Counted from the stretch's first letter, positions 35,926 to 44,916 are shown. The stretch: 64,000 nt of DNA from Streptomyces sp. DSM 110735 (GCF_016482685.1 NZ_JACYHF010000007.1:62001-126000), one strand, 5' to 3'. Notes: generated by a model from the sequence alone, not told the origin. Numbers and translations: made by a program.

Positions 35926-37377
35926 GTGAGTGACACCCCATTCGGATTCGGCCTTCCGCCGGAGGAGCCGGAAGACGGCGACGAGGGCAAGAAGAAGGAC
36001 CAGCAGAGCGGTGGTGGGCAGGGACCGGCCAACCCCTTCGGTTTCGGCGGCCTGCCGGGAGCCGGTGGCTTTGGCGGCCCCGGCGCCGACAATCCGCTCG
36101 CCGCGATGTTCGGTTCCCTGAACCCCACCGACCTGGGCGCGGCCTTCCAGCAGCTCGGCCAGATGCTCTCGTACGAGGGCGGTCCGGTGAACTGGGACAT
36201 GGCCAAGCAGATCGCCCGCCAGACGGTCGCCCAGGGCACCGCCGACGGCGTCAAGGACGCGAGCGTCGGTCCCGCCGAGCGTTCCGCCGTGCAGGAGGCC
36301 GTGCGCCTGGCGGACCTGTGGCTGGACGACGCGACCTCGCTGCCGTCCGGTGCGAACACGGCTGTGGCCTGGTCGCGCGCGGAGTGGGTCGAGGCGACCC
36401 TCCCGGCGTGGAAGGAGCTGGTCGACCCGGTCGCCGAGCGTGTCGGCGCGGCCATGGGCGACGTCCTGCCGGAGGAGATGCAGGCCATGGCGGGCCCGCT
36501 GATCGGCATGATGCGCTCCATGGGCGGCGCGATGTTCGGCACCCAGATCGGCCAGGCCGTCGGCGTGCTCGCGGGCGAGGTCGTCGGTTCGACCGACATC
36601 GGTCTGCCGCTCGGTCCGGTGGGCCAGGCTGCGCTGCTCCCGGTCAACATGGAGACGTTCGGCAAGGACCTGGGCGTCCCCAAGGACGAGGTGCGGCTGT
36701 ACCTGGCGCTGCGCGAGGCGGCCCACCAGCGTCTGTTCGCGCACGTGCCGTGGCTGCGCTCGCACCTGTTCGGCGCGGTCGACGGGTACGCGCGCGGGAT
36801 CAAGGTCGACACCGCCAAGCTGGAGGACGTGGTCGGCCAGTTCGACCCGCAGAACCCCGAGCAGTTGCAGGACGCGCTCCAGCAGGGCATGTTCCAGCCC
36901 GAGGACACGCCCGCGCAGAAGGCCGCCCTGGCCCGTCTGGAAACCGCGCTCGCGCTGGTCGAGGGCTGGGTGGACGCGGTGGTCCACACAGCCGCGAAGC
37001 CGCGTCTGTCGTCCGCCGACGCGCTGCGCGAGACCCTGCGCCGCCGCCGCGCGAGCGGTGGTCCGGCGGAGCAGACGTTCGCCACCCTGATCGGTCTGGA
37101 GCTGCGCCCGCGCCGGCTGCGCGACGCCTCCCGTCTGTGGGCGTCGCTCACGGACGCGCGCGGTGTGGACGGCCGGGACGCGCTGTGGCACCACCCGGAC
37201 ATGCTCCCGACGGCGACCGACCTGGACGACCCGGACGGCTTCGTCCACCGCGAGCAGATGGACTTCTCCGAGCTGGACAAGATGCTCGGCGAGGCGGCCG
37301 GCGGTGGCGCGGAGAAGCCCGACCTCAAGAAGGACGAGGGCGAGAGCGGCGAGAGCAAGGGCGACCAGAGCGAGTGA
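35926..37377 (+). CDS. DUF2342/TIGR03624 zinc-dependent metalloprotease-like protein
   Basis: A 483-aa actinobacterial protein of the family now named zinc-dependent metalloprotease (TIGR03624). The N-terminal ~60 residues are Gly/Phe/Pro-rich and disordered (repeated PFGFG). The core is helical with GGAMFGTQIGQAVGVLAGEV and the putative zincin helix LREAAHQRLFAHVPWL, which is not a canonical HExxH. The C-terminus is acidic and Lys-rich. GTG 35926 follows GAGGA. The stop overlaps the Nudix start by 4 nt (GTGA). Rv3195 in mycobacteria is a homologue in similar context. Confidence 0.87.
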   Translation: MSDTPFGFGLPPEEPEDGDEGKKKDQQSGGGQGPANPFGFGGLPGAGGFGGPGADNPLAAMFGSLNPTDLGAAFQQLGQMLSYEGGPVNWDMAKQIARQTVAQGTADGVKDASVGPAERSAVQEAVRLADLWLDDATSLPSGANTAVAWSRAEWVEATLPAWKELVDPVAERVGAAMGDVLPEEMQAMAGPLIGMMRSMGGAMFGTQIGQAVGVLAGEVVGSTDIGLPLGPVGQAALLPVNMETFGKDLGVPKDEVRLYLALREAAHQRLFAHVPWLRSHLFGAVDGYARGIKVDTAKLEDVVGQFDPQNPEQLQDALQQGMFQPEDTPAQKAALARLETALALVEGWVDAVVHTAAKPRLSSADALRETLRRRRASGGPAEQTFATLIGLELRPRRLRDASRLWASLTDARGVDGRDALWHHPDMLPTATDLDDPDGFVHREQMDFSELDKMLGEAAGGGAEKPDLKKDEGESGESKGDQSE

Positions 37378-37895
37378 GCCTGTACGACGACGCGGTCCAC
37401 GTCCTCAAGGAGTACGCGGACCAGGGCGAGCTGCGCGACGCCTATCTGGAGCATCTGGCGGCCCACCCGGACGGCATGTGGAAGTCCTGCCACGCCGGTC
37501 ACATCACGGCCAGCGCGCTGGTGATCGACCCCGAGCACGACCGGGTGCTGCTCACGCTGCACAGGAAGCTGCGGATGTGGCTCCAGATGGGCGGCCACTG
37601 CGAGCCGGGCGACGCCACCCTGGCGGAGGCGGCGCTGCGCGAGGCGACGGAGGAGTCCGGCATCGCCGGGCTGACTCTGTTGCCCGGCGGTCCGGTCCGC
37701 CTGGACCGGCACCCGATCCCGGCGCCCTGCCACTGGCACTACGACGTGCAGTACGCGGTCCTCGCCCCGCGCGGCGCCGAGCACGCGATCAGCGACGAGT
37801 CGCTGGATCTGCGCTGGTTCGGGTACGACGAGGTCGCGTCCGTGGCGGACGAGTCGGTGGTCCGGCTGCTGGAGGCGAGCCGCGCCAGGCTCTGA
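37374..37895 (+). CDS. Nudix hydrolase
   Basis: A 173-aa Nudix pyrophosphohydrolase. The Nudix box GHCEPGDATLAEAALREATE-ESGI carries the REATEES Mg-binding core near residue 85-95. The N-terminal helix (YDDAVHVLKEYADQGELRDA) and HWHYDVQYAVLAP place it among ADP-ribose- or NAD-type enzymes, but the substrate is not deducible. The GTG start overlaps the DUF2342 stop by 4 nt. A stem-loop terminator follows. Confidence 0.92.
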   Translation: MSLYDDAVHVLKEYADQGELRDAYLEHLAAHPDGMWKSCHAGHITASALVIDPEHDRVLLTLHRKLRMWLQMGGHCEPGDATLAEAALREATEESGIAGLTLLPGGPVRLDRHPIPAPCHWHYDVQYAVLAPRGAEHAISDESLDLRWFGYDEVASVADESVVRLLEASRARL

Positions 37896-37911
37896 GCGGC
37901 TGTGTGAACGT

Positions 37912-37945
37912 GTAAGGGGCGCCCGCAATGGCGGGAGCCCCTTAC
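37912..37945. terminator. Bidirectional stem-loop between the Nudix and AIM24 genes
   Basis: GTAAGGGGC (37912-37920) pairs with GCCCCTTAC (37937-37945). After one mismatch CCCGC (37922-37926) pairs with GCGGG (37931-37935) around an AATG loop. It sits between convergent stop codons at 37895 and 37963. Confidence 0.82.
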
Positions 37946-37962
37946 GTTCGTTCCGGGTGCCG

Positions 37963-38718
37963 TCAGCTCCAGACGTTGCCCTGGTTCTGTCCGCGCGCGC
38001 CCTGCTGGCCCATGCCGAACTGGGCGGCGACCCCGCCGCCGATCCGCGCGTGCTGCGGCGGCATCAGCTCGCTGGGCTGCACGAGGGCGAAGCCGGAGCC
38101 CATGAAGCTCAGCTCCCAGCCCTCACCGGTGCTCGCGCGCCGCCGCCACACCCCGGAGGAGTGCGTCTGGGCCTGCATCTGCACCCGCAGCGAGGTGGAC
38201 CAGGCGACGATGGCGTCCGCGTCGCAGTTGACGTACTTGTCGGGCGTCACCCGCACCAGCAGCGGCGCGCCGGAGGTCATCAGGGCGACCTTGCCGCGTC
38301 CGGTGATGTTGAGCTGGTACTTCCCCGAGCCGGAGATGCCGTAGAGGCTGTCCACGGCGATGACCTCGTGGTGCAGCGAGGAGTCCATGGCGAGGACGTA
38401 GGCGCTGTCGACCGTCAGGCCCTCCTGCTCGACGTCCAGGACGTGCACGTGCTGGGCGAGGTTGGCGAGGTAGACCGTGCCCTGGCCGTGACAGCGCATC
38501 AGGTCCAGACCCTCGCCGGTGTGCGCACGCGCGCGGCGCTGACCCTGGCTGCGGTACTCGGCGTCGAACTCGACCAGACCCTGGTAGGCGACCATGGCGC
38601 CCTTGCGGGCGAGGAGGTCGTCGTGCCCCTCCAGGGTGACGCGGAGCATCTGCTGGTTCTGCAGGCTCCAGCGCTCCTGGGTCTGGGAGTCGTTGTACGC
38701 GAAAAGCGGGCTCTGCAT
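37963..38718 (-). CDS. AIM24 family protein (third gene of the operon)
   Basis: A 251-aa protein of the AIM24/DUF124 beta-helix fold. Its repeated pattern is MLRVTLEGHDDLLARKGAMVAYQG, GQGTVYLANLAQ, VAMDSSLHHEVIAV and GSGFALVQPSELMPP. The C-terminal ~20 residues are Gly/Gln/Asn-rich. It is encoded 17 bp downstream of a second AIM24 gene, on the same strand. AIM24 proteins are of uncertain function; the fold is linked to surface- or membrane-associated trimers and, in mitochondria, to inner-membrane organisation. Confidence 0.88.
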   Translation of the reverse strand: MQSPLFAYNDSQTQERWSLQNQQMLRVTLEGHDDLLARKGAMVAYQGLVEFDAEYRSQGQRRARAHTGEGLDLMRCHGQGTVYLANLAQHVHVLDVEQEGLTVDSAYVLAMDSSLHHEVIAVDSLYGISGSGKYQLNITGRGKVALMTSGAPLLVRVTPDKYVNCDADAIVAWSTSLRVQMQAQTHSSGVWRRRASTGEGWELSFMGSGFALVQPSELMPPQHARIGGGVAAQFGMGQQGARGQNQGNVWS

Positions 38719-38735
38719 GGTGTGTCTGTTCCCCC

Positions 38736-39416
38736 TCAGCCCCGGAACCGGAGGCGGTCGGTGCTGTCCTCGCTGGGCTGGACGACGACGATGCCCTGTC
38801 CGGAGAAGGCCAGTTGGTACGCCTCGCCGCTGCCCCGGCCGATCAGCGACTGTGCCTTGAAGCTGCGCTTGCCCTTCACCTTGAGGTTCGGGGACCACGC
38901 CACGAGCGCGTCCGGGTCGACGAAGGTCTCGTCCTCGCCGCCGCCGCAGTCGACGACGATCGGCGTGCCGCGCGAGGTCAGCGCGACCCAGCCCTGACCG
39001 GAGATCCGGGTGTTCCACAGACCCTGCCCGGCGAACTTGGCCATTCCCTTGACCCGTTCGACGCCCCACGTCAGATGTGCGTCGAAGGCGAGCAGATTGG
39101 TGGCGTTGACGGAGATGCCGTCGCCGTCGAGGTTGACGACGACCACGTCGGCGCCGTAGTCGGCGAGATAGAGCAGTCCGTCGCCGGAGCACTTCATCAG
39201 CGGGGCGCCCTCGCCGGTCATCCAGTCGCGGGCGATCTGGCGGACGGCGGGCGGGTTGGGCTCGTACTGGATGAATCCCTCGTAGGAGATCATCGAACCC
39301 GCGCGCGCGAGAAGGTCGTTGCCGGTCTGCATGGCGACCTTCAGCATCTGGCCGCCGTGGTTCTCCATGCGGGCGGTGACGGGTGCGGGGGCGTGGCCCG
39401 CGAGCGGCTGGTACAT
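38736..39416 (-). CDS. AIM24 family protein (second gene of the operon)
   Basis: A 226-aa AIM24-fold protein: MLKVAMQTGNDLLARAGSMI, GDGLLYLADYGADVVVV, LLAFDAHLTWGVERV and AFSGQGIVVVQPSEDS. It is clearly paralogous to both neighbours but has diverged well beyond a recent duplication. ATG 39416 lies 11 bp after the stop of the TerD-AIM24 gene, and its own stop is 17 bp from the third gene, so all three should be one transcript. Confidence 0.9.
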   Translation of the reverse strand: MYQPLAGHAPAPVTARMENHGGQMLKVAMQTGNDLLARAGSMISYEGFIQYEPNPPAVRQIARDWMTGEGAPLMKCSGDGLLYLADYGADVVVVNLDGDGISVNATNLLAFDAHLTWGVERVKGMAKFAGQGLWNTRISGQGWVALTSRGTPIVVDCGGGEDETFVDPDALVAWSPNLKVKGKRSFKAQSLIGRGSGEAYQLAFSGQGIVVVQPSEDSTDRLRFRG

Positions 39417-39427
39417 GTCGGGCTCCC

Positions 39428-41068
39428 TCAGACCTCGTACGGCTGGACGACGATGAAGTTGCCGGGGGCGCCCCGGAACTGGAGGTTGACGCTCTCTCCG
39501 GTGTCGCCCGCGTACGCGTTGCGGCGCATCCGGACCTGGCTGGAGACGATGACCTGCGCGGCCGCCGACCAGGCGACCACCGCGTGGCAGTCGGCGAAGG
39601 TCGTGGGCGTCACCGGGAGCACGACCGGGACGCCGTGCGTCTTGACGACGATCGTGCCGGTGCCCTGGAACTGCATGGTGAACAGCGCGCCGCCGGGGAT
39701 GCCGTGGCCCTCGATCCGGCGGACCTCGTACTGGAGGCTCTCGTCGAAGGCGAGGACGTTCTCGGCGGAGACGCAGATCGCGTCGCCCTGGAGCTCGATC
39801 GGGTGGAGATAGGTGGAGTCGTCGGCGAGGAAGACCTGGCCCTGGCCGGTGCAGCGCATGAGCTGCATCTCCTGGCCGGTGGCGTTGCCGACGACGCGTC
39901 CGGCGAATCCGGCGCCCTTGTAGGCGAAGTCGACCTTGCCCTGGTAGAGCACCATGCTGCCCTGCCGGGCCAGCACCGGCTGACCGGCGACGCCGAGGTC
40001 CACGCGGACCAGCTTCTTGTTCTGCTGGGTCCAGCGCTGCCCGGTGGGCGCCTCCTTGTACATCTGGAGCGCCGCGCCGACTCCGGCACCGCCCTGCGGG
40101 GCGCCCTGCGGCACGCCGTAGGGGGCGGTCTGCTGACCGGGGACCTGCGCGTGACCGGGAGGCATGGGAGCGCCGGGCGGGGTGCCGTAGCCCGGGGGCA
40201 GCGGGGCGCCCTGAGTGCTGTAGCCGGGGGGCGGCGGCGCGGTGGGGGCGCCGGGCTGGGCGCCGTATGGCGGCTGTGGCGCGCCGAAGGGCGCGGGGGC
40301 CGGGGCGGGCGGCGGGACCGTGCCGCCGGGCGGGGTGGTCAGGGGGGCGATGACCGTCGGGGCGCCGTGCACGTTCGGCTCGGGCGCCGGGGGCGGGGTG
40401 AAGCCCTGGGGCGCGGGAGCCGCCGGTGCCGGAGCGGGCGCCGGGGGCGCGGCGGGTGCCGGTGCCGACGGGACGGCGAAGGCGGGCGGGGCGAAGCCGG
40501 GGGCGGCGGCCGGCGGCGCGGGCTCGGCCGGGGTCTCCTCCTCCAGCACCTCGCCACCGAAGTTCTTCAGCAGCGCCTCAAGACCGCCGTCGAAGCCCTG
40601 GCCGACCGCGGCGAACCGCCACACGTCCTTGAGGTAGATGTCCCCGAGCATGACGGCGCGTTCGGTGGTGAACTCGGCGCCCGTGAAGGAGTAGCGCGCG
40701 ACCTCCTCGCCGCCCGCCACGATCCGCAGATAGCCGGGCGCCACCTGGGACATCTGGCCGTCGCCGTCGATGGTCGCCGTGAAGGACAGCTTGTGGACGG
40801 TCGGCGGGATACGGTCGAGCGTGACGCGGAAGGACTCGGTGTCGCCCGCCTGGGCGCCGAGGAGCTGGATGGACTCCTCCGGTGACTTCGGCTGGTTGAA
40901 GAAGACGAAGTAGCGGTCGTCGGAGAGGCGCTCGTCCGCGTCCAGTCCGAAGCAGCTTATGTCGAAGGTCAGTCCGGGAGCGGAGATCTGCACACCCACG
41001 TACAGATCCGTGCCCGCCGTCAGGTCACTGATCCTGGCCTTGTGGCCGCGTTGGAATTCCCTGGTCAT
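39428..41068 (-). CDS. TerD-AIM24 fusion protein
   Basis: A 546-aa protein with three parts. An N-terminal TerD (tellurium-resistance/vWA-associated, Ca-binding) domain spans about 1-185 (FDISCFGLDADERLSDDRYF, GDTESFRVTLDRIPPTV, EEVARYSFTGAEFTTERAVMLGDIY). A roughly 140-residue Pro/Ala/Gly linker spans about 190-330. A C-terminal AIM24 domain spans about 335-546 (RVDLGVAGQPVLARQGSMVL, FRGAPGNFIVVQPYEV). I chose ATG 41068 because it begins the TerD fold; the longer frame adds 22 residues. It is first of three AIM24 genes. No other ter genes are present. Confidence 0.92.
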   Translation of the reverse strand: MTREFQRGHKARISDLTAGTDLYVGVQISAPGLTFDISCFGLDADERLSDDRYFVFFNQPKSPEESIQLLGAQAGDTESFRVTLDRIPPTVHKLSFTATIDGDGQMSQVAPGYLRIVAGGEEVARYSFTGAEFTTERAVMLGDIYLKDVWRFAAVGQGFDGGLEALLKNFGGEVLEEETPAEPAPPAAAPGFAPPAFAVPSAPAPAAPPAPAPAPAAPAPQGFTPPPAPEPNVHGAPTVIAPLTTPPGGTVPPPAPAPAPFGAPQPPYGAQPGAPTAPPPPGYSTQGAPLPPGYGTPPGAPMPPGHAQVPGQQTAPYGVPQGAPQGGAGVGAALQMYKEAPTGQRWTQQNKKLVRVDLGVAGQPVLARQGSMVLYQGKVDFAYKGAGFAGRVVGNATGQEMQLMRCTGQGQVFLADDSTYLHPIELQGDAICVSAENVLAFDESLQYEVRRIEGHGIPGGALFTMQFQGTGTIVVKTHGVPVVLPVTPTTFADCHAVVAWSAAAQVIVSSQVRMRRNAYAGDTGESVNLQFRGAPGNFIVVQPYEV

Positions 41069-41215
41069 GCGTAACGACCGTCCCCCATCCGGAATGCGAG
41101 TGCGTCGCGCCAGGCTAACGTCACATACCGACAATGGGCGTAGCCGGTACGGAACCGGTACACAGCCGCGGCCCGGCGCTCACACGCGACCGCGCCGCGG
41201 GCTCACACGCGCCGT

Positions 41216-41812
41216 TCACTCACCGCGCGCGCCGGGGACGTGCGGCAGCCGCTCGGCCGCGACGACTCCCTCGAGATAGCCCCGGGCGCGCTCGGTGCGC
41301 GGATAGGACTCCAGCAGCCGCCAGAAGTCGGGACCGTGACCGGGCACCAGCAGATGCGCCAGCTCGTGGCAGAGCACGTAGTCGACGACGTACTCCGGCA
41401 TCCCCTTCAGCCGGTGCGAGAGCCGGATGCTGCCCTCGGCCGGGGTGCACGAACCCCAGCGGGTGTTCTGGTTGGTGACCCAGCGCACGGAGGCGGGGCG
41501 CGCCCGGCCGTCGAAGTACTGCGCCGACAGCCGCTCGGCGCGCGCGGTCAGCTCGGCGTCGCCCGGCACCCGCTTGTTCTCCTGGGCGGCGAGCTTGTCG
41601 AGCATGACGGTCACCCAGCGCCGCTCCTCCGCCTCGGACATCCGGGCGGGGATGAGGATGACGGTGCGGTCCCCCTCGCGGTACGCGGAGACCGTGCGGC
41701 GGCGCCGGGCACTGCGGCGGACCTCGATCGCACGCGCCGCGAGTCCGTCCGGCGACTGGTCGGGCGCGCCGCGCGACGGCTGTCCGGCACGGGAGGACGG
41801 TTCGGCGGGCAC
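41216..41812 (-). CDS. YgjP/M48-like zinc metallopeptidase (DUF45)
   Basis: A 198-aa protein with the DUF45/WLM-type motif CHELAHLLVPGHGPDFW (HExxH plus the third His), preceded by TRWGSCTPAEGSIRLSHRL, a signature of this family. The N-terminal ~25 residues are low-complexity. GTG 41812 is chosen but uncertain; ATG at 41884 would add residues of poor quality. It is divergent from the ThiF-like gene. The role is unknown; homologues in other bacteria sit near DNA-repair or nucleotide genes. Confidence 0.82.
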   Translation of the reverse strand: MPAEPSSRAGQPSRGAPDQSPDGLAARAIEVRRSARRRRTVSAYREGDRTVILIPARMSEAEERRWVTVMLDKLAAQENKRVPGDAELTARAERLSAQYFDGRARPASVRWVTNQNTRWGSCTPAEGSIRLSHRLKGMPEYVVDYVLCHELAHLLVPGHGPDFWRLLESYPRTERARGYLEGVVAAERLPHVPGARGE

Positions 41813-42081
41813 GCCTCGACGGTACCTGGCGGTCCCGCCGAAGTCCCCCTTCTGACGGCCGGATACCGCTCCCCTGTCGACCATGCGCCCCTTATGTGCG
41901 TTTTGTTCCGTCGGACCCACGGGCGACTCGCATACGAAATGCTCGTACGACCATCACCCCGTGCCTGTGGACAACTCCGGGCAGGTTTCCGGCGATCCGG
42001 CCATGCTGGCGTTCGAAGGCGGAGCCCGTCCGGCCCGCCGGGACGGATCTGTGCGACACGAAGGGTGACGGGGGTTCTGTG

Positions 42082-43329
42082 ATGCATCCGATGGTGAAGC
42101 CGGCGCTGCGACAGGGCTGGCGCGATCTGAACACCGTGCAGTTCGGCATGACCCCGGCGCACGCGATCACGCTGGGCCCGGTGGACCCGGCCACGGGCAG
42201 CTTCCTGCGGCTGCTCAACGGCACGCGGGGGCTGCCGCTGCTGCGCGAGGAGGGGCGCCGTATGGACCTGCCCGACGAACACGTGGACGCCCTGCTGCGG
42301 CGCCTCGGCCGGGCGGGACTGCTCGACGACCTGCGGAAGGGTCCGCCGGACGCGCAGGCGCTGCGGGAGAGAGGGGACGCCCTGGACCGGCTGCGACCCG
42401 ACCTCGCCTCGCTGTCGCTGTCCACCTCCGAGCCGGGCGCCGCGCTCGGGCTGCTCGCCGCGCGCCGTGCGCTGCGGGTACGGGTGCACGGAGCGGGGCG
42501 GGTCGGGACGGTGCTGGCCGCGCTGCTGTCGGGTGCCGGGGTGGGCGAGGTCGACGTGCGGGACGTGGGGCGCGTGGAGCCGTGGGACGTGGCGCCGGGC
42601 GGACTGCCCGCCGAGTCGGTGGGCGAGCGGCGGGACGAGGCGGCGCGGGCCGCCGTGCGCCGCGCCGCGCCGGACCGTCCGCCGCGCCGGGCCCGCGCCT
42701 CCCCGCACGCCGGGTCCGGTCCGGTGGAGGCGGGTCTGTCCCTGGTGATCGTCGCGCCGCGCGACGAGGTGGCCGTGCACGCGCCCGACCCGTTCACCAC
42801 CGAGCGGCTGATGACCTCCGGGACACCGCATCTCTACGCCGGGGTGGTGGAGGGCACGGGTGTGGTCGGTCCGCTGGTGCTGCCCGGGGAGACGAGCTGT
42901 GCGGGCTGTCTGCACGAGGAGCGCACGGACGGTGACCCCGCGTATCCGCGCCTGGTCACCCAGTGGCGGTGCGCTACGGCGCGCCGGGTGGGCGCCTGTG
43001 ACCTCACGCTGGCCGTCGCGGTGGCGGGACTCGCCGCCGCGCACGCCCTCACCTTCCTCGACGGCGGCTCCCCGTCCAGCGCCGGAACCCGCTGGGAGGC
43101 GTCCCTGCCCGCTCTGACCTGGCACTCTCGATCGATCGCCCCGCACCCCGCATGCGTCTGCGGAGCACTGGAGAAAGGAAAAGGGAAGGGAAAGGGAGCC
43201 GCAAAGGGGGAGCACTCCTCAACCAGCGGGGTGCCGCGCGCGACAATGGCGGTGCAACGGCCGTCGGCCGGGCGACGACGCGAGTCGGGCGCGGCGGGGC
43301 CGACAGGGACTTGGAGGGCGCATGTCTGA
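42082..43329 (+). CDS. ThiF/E1-like protein with RiPP-type N-terminal domain
   Basis: A 415-aa protein. Residues 1-85 form a winged-helix-like domain (VQFGMTPAHAITLGPVDP, LPDEHVDALLRRLGRAGLLDD) resembling the leader-binding part of Ocin-ThiF/TOMM partner proteins. The E1-like Rossmann part is at about 130-330 (VHGAGRVGTVLAALLSGAG). A zinc site is formed by CAGC and a later CVCG. The adenylation arginines and Asp of active E1 enzymes are not obvious, so activity is uncertain. The C-terminal ~50 residues (KGKGKGKGAAKGEHS) are low-complexity. Its stop overlaps the ABC1 kinase start by 8 nt. No YcaO or RiPP precursor is nearby. Confidence 0.78.
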   Translation: MHPMVKPALRQGWRDLNTVQFGMTPAHAITLGPVDPATGSFLRLLNGTRGLPLLREEGRRMDLPDEHVDALLRRLGRAGLLDDLRKGPPDAQALRERGDALDRLRPDLASLSLSTSEPGAALGLLAARRALRVRVHGAGRVGTVLAALLSGAGVGEVDVRDVGRVEPWDVAPGGLPAESVGERRDEAARAAVRRAAPDRPPRRARASPHAGSGPVEAGLSLVIVAPRDEVAVHAPDPFTTERLMTSGTPHLYAGVVEGTGVVGPLVLPGETSCAGCLHEERTDGDPAYPRLVTQWRCATARRVGACDLTLAVAVAGLAAAHALTFLDGGSPSSAGTRWEASLPALTWHSRSIAPHPACVCGALEKGKGKGKGAAKGEHSSTSGVPRATMAVQRPSAGRRRESGAAGPTGTWRAHV

Positions 43330-44908
43330 TCTTCCCCGGAAGGCGGTCACCCGGACCGCCAAGCTCGCCGCGCTCCCGCTCGGCTTCGCCGGCCGGGCCA
43401 CGTGGGGGCTGGGCAAGCGGATCGTGGGCGAGTCGGCGGAGATCGTCGGCCGGGAGCTCCAGCAGCGCACGGCCGAACAGCTCTTCAAGGTGCTCGGTGA
43501 GCTGAAGGGGGGCGCGATGAAGTTCGGGCAGGCCCTGTCCGTCTTCGAGTCCGCGCTGCCCGAGGAGGTCGCCGGTCCCTACCGTGCCGCGCTGACCAAG
43601 CTCCAGGAAGCCGCGCCGCCGATGCCGACCCGCACGGTGCACGCCGTGCTGGAGGAGCGGCTCGGCGTGGAGTGGCGGGAGCTGTTCCTCGAGTTCGAGG
43701 ACAAACCGGCGGCCGCTGCCTCCATCGGGCAGGTCCACCGGGCGGTGTGGCACGACGGCCGCGAGGTGGCGGTCAAGGTGCAGTACCCGGGCGCCGGTGA
43801 GGCGCTGCTCTCCGACCTGAGCCAACTCAGCCGGTTCGCCCGGCTGTTGGGCCCGCTCATCCCGGGCATGGACATCAAGCCGCTGATCACGGAGCTGCGG
43901 GACCGCGTCTCCGAGGAGCTGGACTACGCGCTGGAGGCGCAGGCGCAGTCCGCGCACGCGGCGGAGTTCGCGGACGACCCGGACGTACTGGTCCCGGCGG
44001 TGGTGCACCAGTGCGAGCAGGTCCTGGTGACCGAGTGGATCGACGGCATCCCGCTCTCGGAGATCATCTCGGACGGCACCCCCGAGCAGCGCGACCGCGC
44101 CGGGCAACTGCTGGCCCGCTTTCTCTTCTCCGGCCCGGCCCGCACCGGTCTGCTGCACGCCGACCCGCACCCGGGCAACTTCCGGCTGCTGCCGGGCGGT
44201 CCCGACGGCGAGGACGACTGGCGTCTGGGCGTGCTGGACTTCGGCACGGTCGACCGGCTCGCGGGCGGGCTTCCGATGCCGATCGGGATCTCGCTGCGGC
44301 TGACGCTCGACGGCGACGCCGACAGTGTCTACCGGCTGCTGTGCGGCGAGGGCTTCATCAAGGAGTCCATCGAGCTGGACCCCGACGCGGTGCTCGACTA
44401 TCTCCTGCCGATCATCGAACCGGCCCGGGTCGACGCCTTCACCTTCACCCGCTCGTGGATGCGCGGCCAGGCGGGCCGGGTCGCGGACCCCCGCTCCCCT
44501 GCCTACCAACTCGGCAAGCGGCTCAACCTGCCGCCCGCCTATCTCCTGATACACCGCGTGACCCTCAGCACCATCGGCGTGCTCTGCCAACTGGGCGCGA
44601 CGGTGCGGCTGCGGCAGGAGCTGGAGGACTGGCTGCCCGGCTTCGTGGAGGACGAGCCGCTGGACGAGACCTTGGGCGAGGGCCTGGAGGAGGGCCTGGG
44701 CGAAACCCTGGATGAGGGCCTGGGCGAGAGTCTCGAAGACGGCTTCGTGGAGGAGGAGTTGAACGGGGAGGCAGTGGACGAGCGGCTCGTCGTCAAGGAG
44801 TTCACCACCAAGGCGTCCACCGCCAAGAAGTCCGTCGGCAAGGAGTCCCCGGACGAGGTGTCCGCCGACGAGGAGGACGTGCCGGAGGCGCCCGCGGCCG
44901 AGGCGTGA
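43322..44908 (+). CDS. ABC1/UbiB/AarF atypical kinase family protein
   Basis: A 528-aa protein. ABC1-specific motifs: KFGQALS (KxGQ), AAAASIGQVHRA (Ala-rich nucleotide loop), VAVKVQYPG (Lys), DPHPGNFRLL (catalytic region) and VLDFGTV (DFG). These proteins are ATPases or kinases acting on lipids or quinones. A C-terminal acidic tail from about residue 440 contains a degenerate repeat of LGEGLEE/LGETLDE/LGESLED, then Lys-rich sequence. The start overlaps the ThiF-like gene by 8 nt. In mycobacteria the homologue Rv3197 also lies beside whiB7 and was reported to affect macrolide tolerance; a link to WblC-controlled resistance is an inference. Confidence 0.92.
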   Translation: MSDLPRKAVTRTAKLAALPLGFAGRATWGLGKRIVGESAEIVGRELQQRTAEQLFKVLGELKGGAMKFGQALSVFESALPEEVAGPYRAALTKLQEAAPPMPTRTVHAVLEERLGVEWRELFLEFEDKPAAAASIGQVHRAVWHDGREVAVKVQYPGAGEALLSDLSQLSRFARLLGPLIPGMDIKPLITELRDRVSEELDYALEAQAQSAHAAEFADDPDVLVPAVVHQCEQVLVTEWIDGIPLSEIISDGTPEQRDRAGQLLARFLFSGPARTGLLHADPHPGNFRLLPGGPDGEDDWRLGVLDFGTVDRLAGGLPMPIGISLRLTLDGDADSVYRLLCGEGFIKESIELDPDAVLDYLLPIIEPARVDAFTFTRSWMRGQAGRVADPRSPAYQLGKRLNLPPAYLLIHRVTLSTIGVLCQLGATVRLRQELEDWLPGFVEDEPLDETLGEGLEEGLGETLDEGLGESLEDGFVEEELNGEAVDERLVVKEFTTKASTAKKSVGKESPDEVSADEEDVPEAPAAEA

Positions 44909-44916
44909 GAGACGCG

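Noticed and set aside
39428..41068. Tellurite-resistance (ter) cluster
   Set aside because: Only one TerD domain is present, fused to AIM24. TerA, TerB, TerC and TerZ partners are absent.
42082..43329. RiPP (TOMM) biosynthetic cluster around the ThiF-like gene
   Set aside because: No YcaO, dehydrogenase, precursor peptide or exporter is found nearby; the neighbours are conserved housekeeping-type genes.
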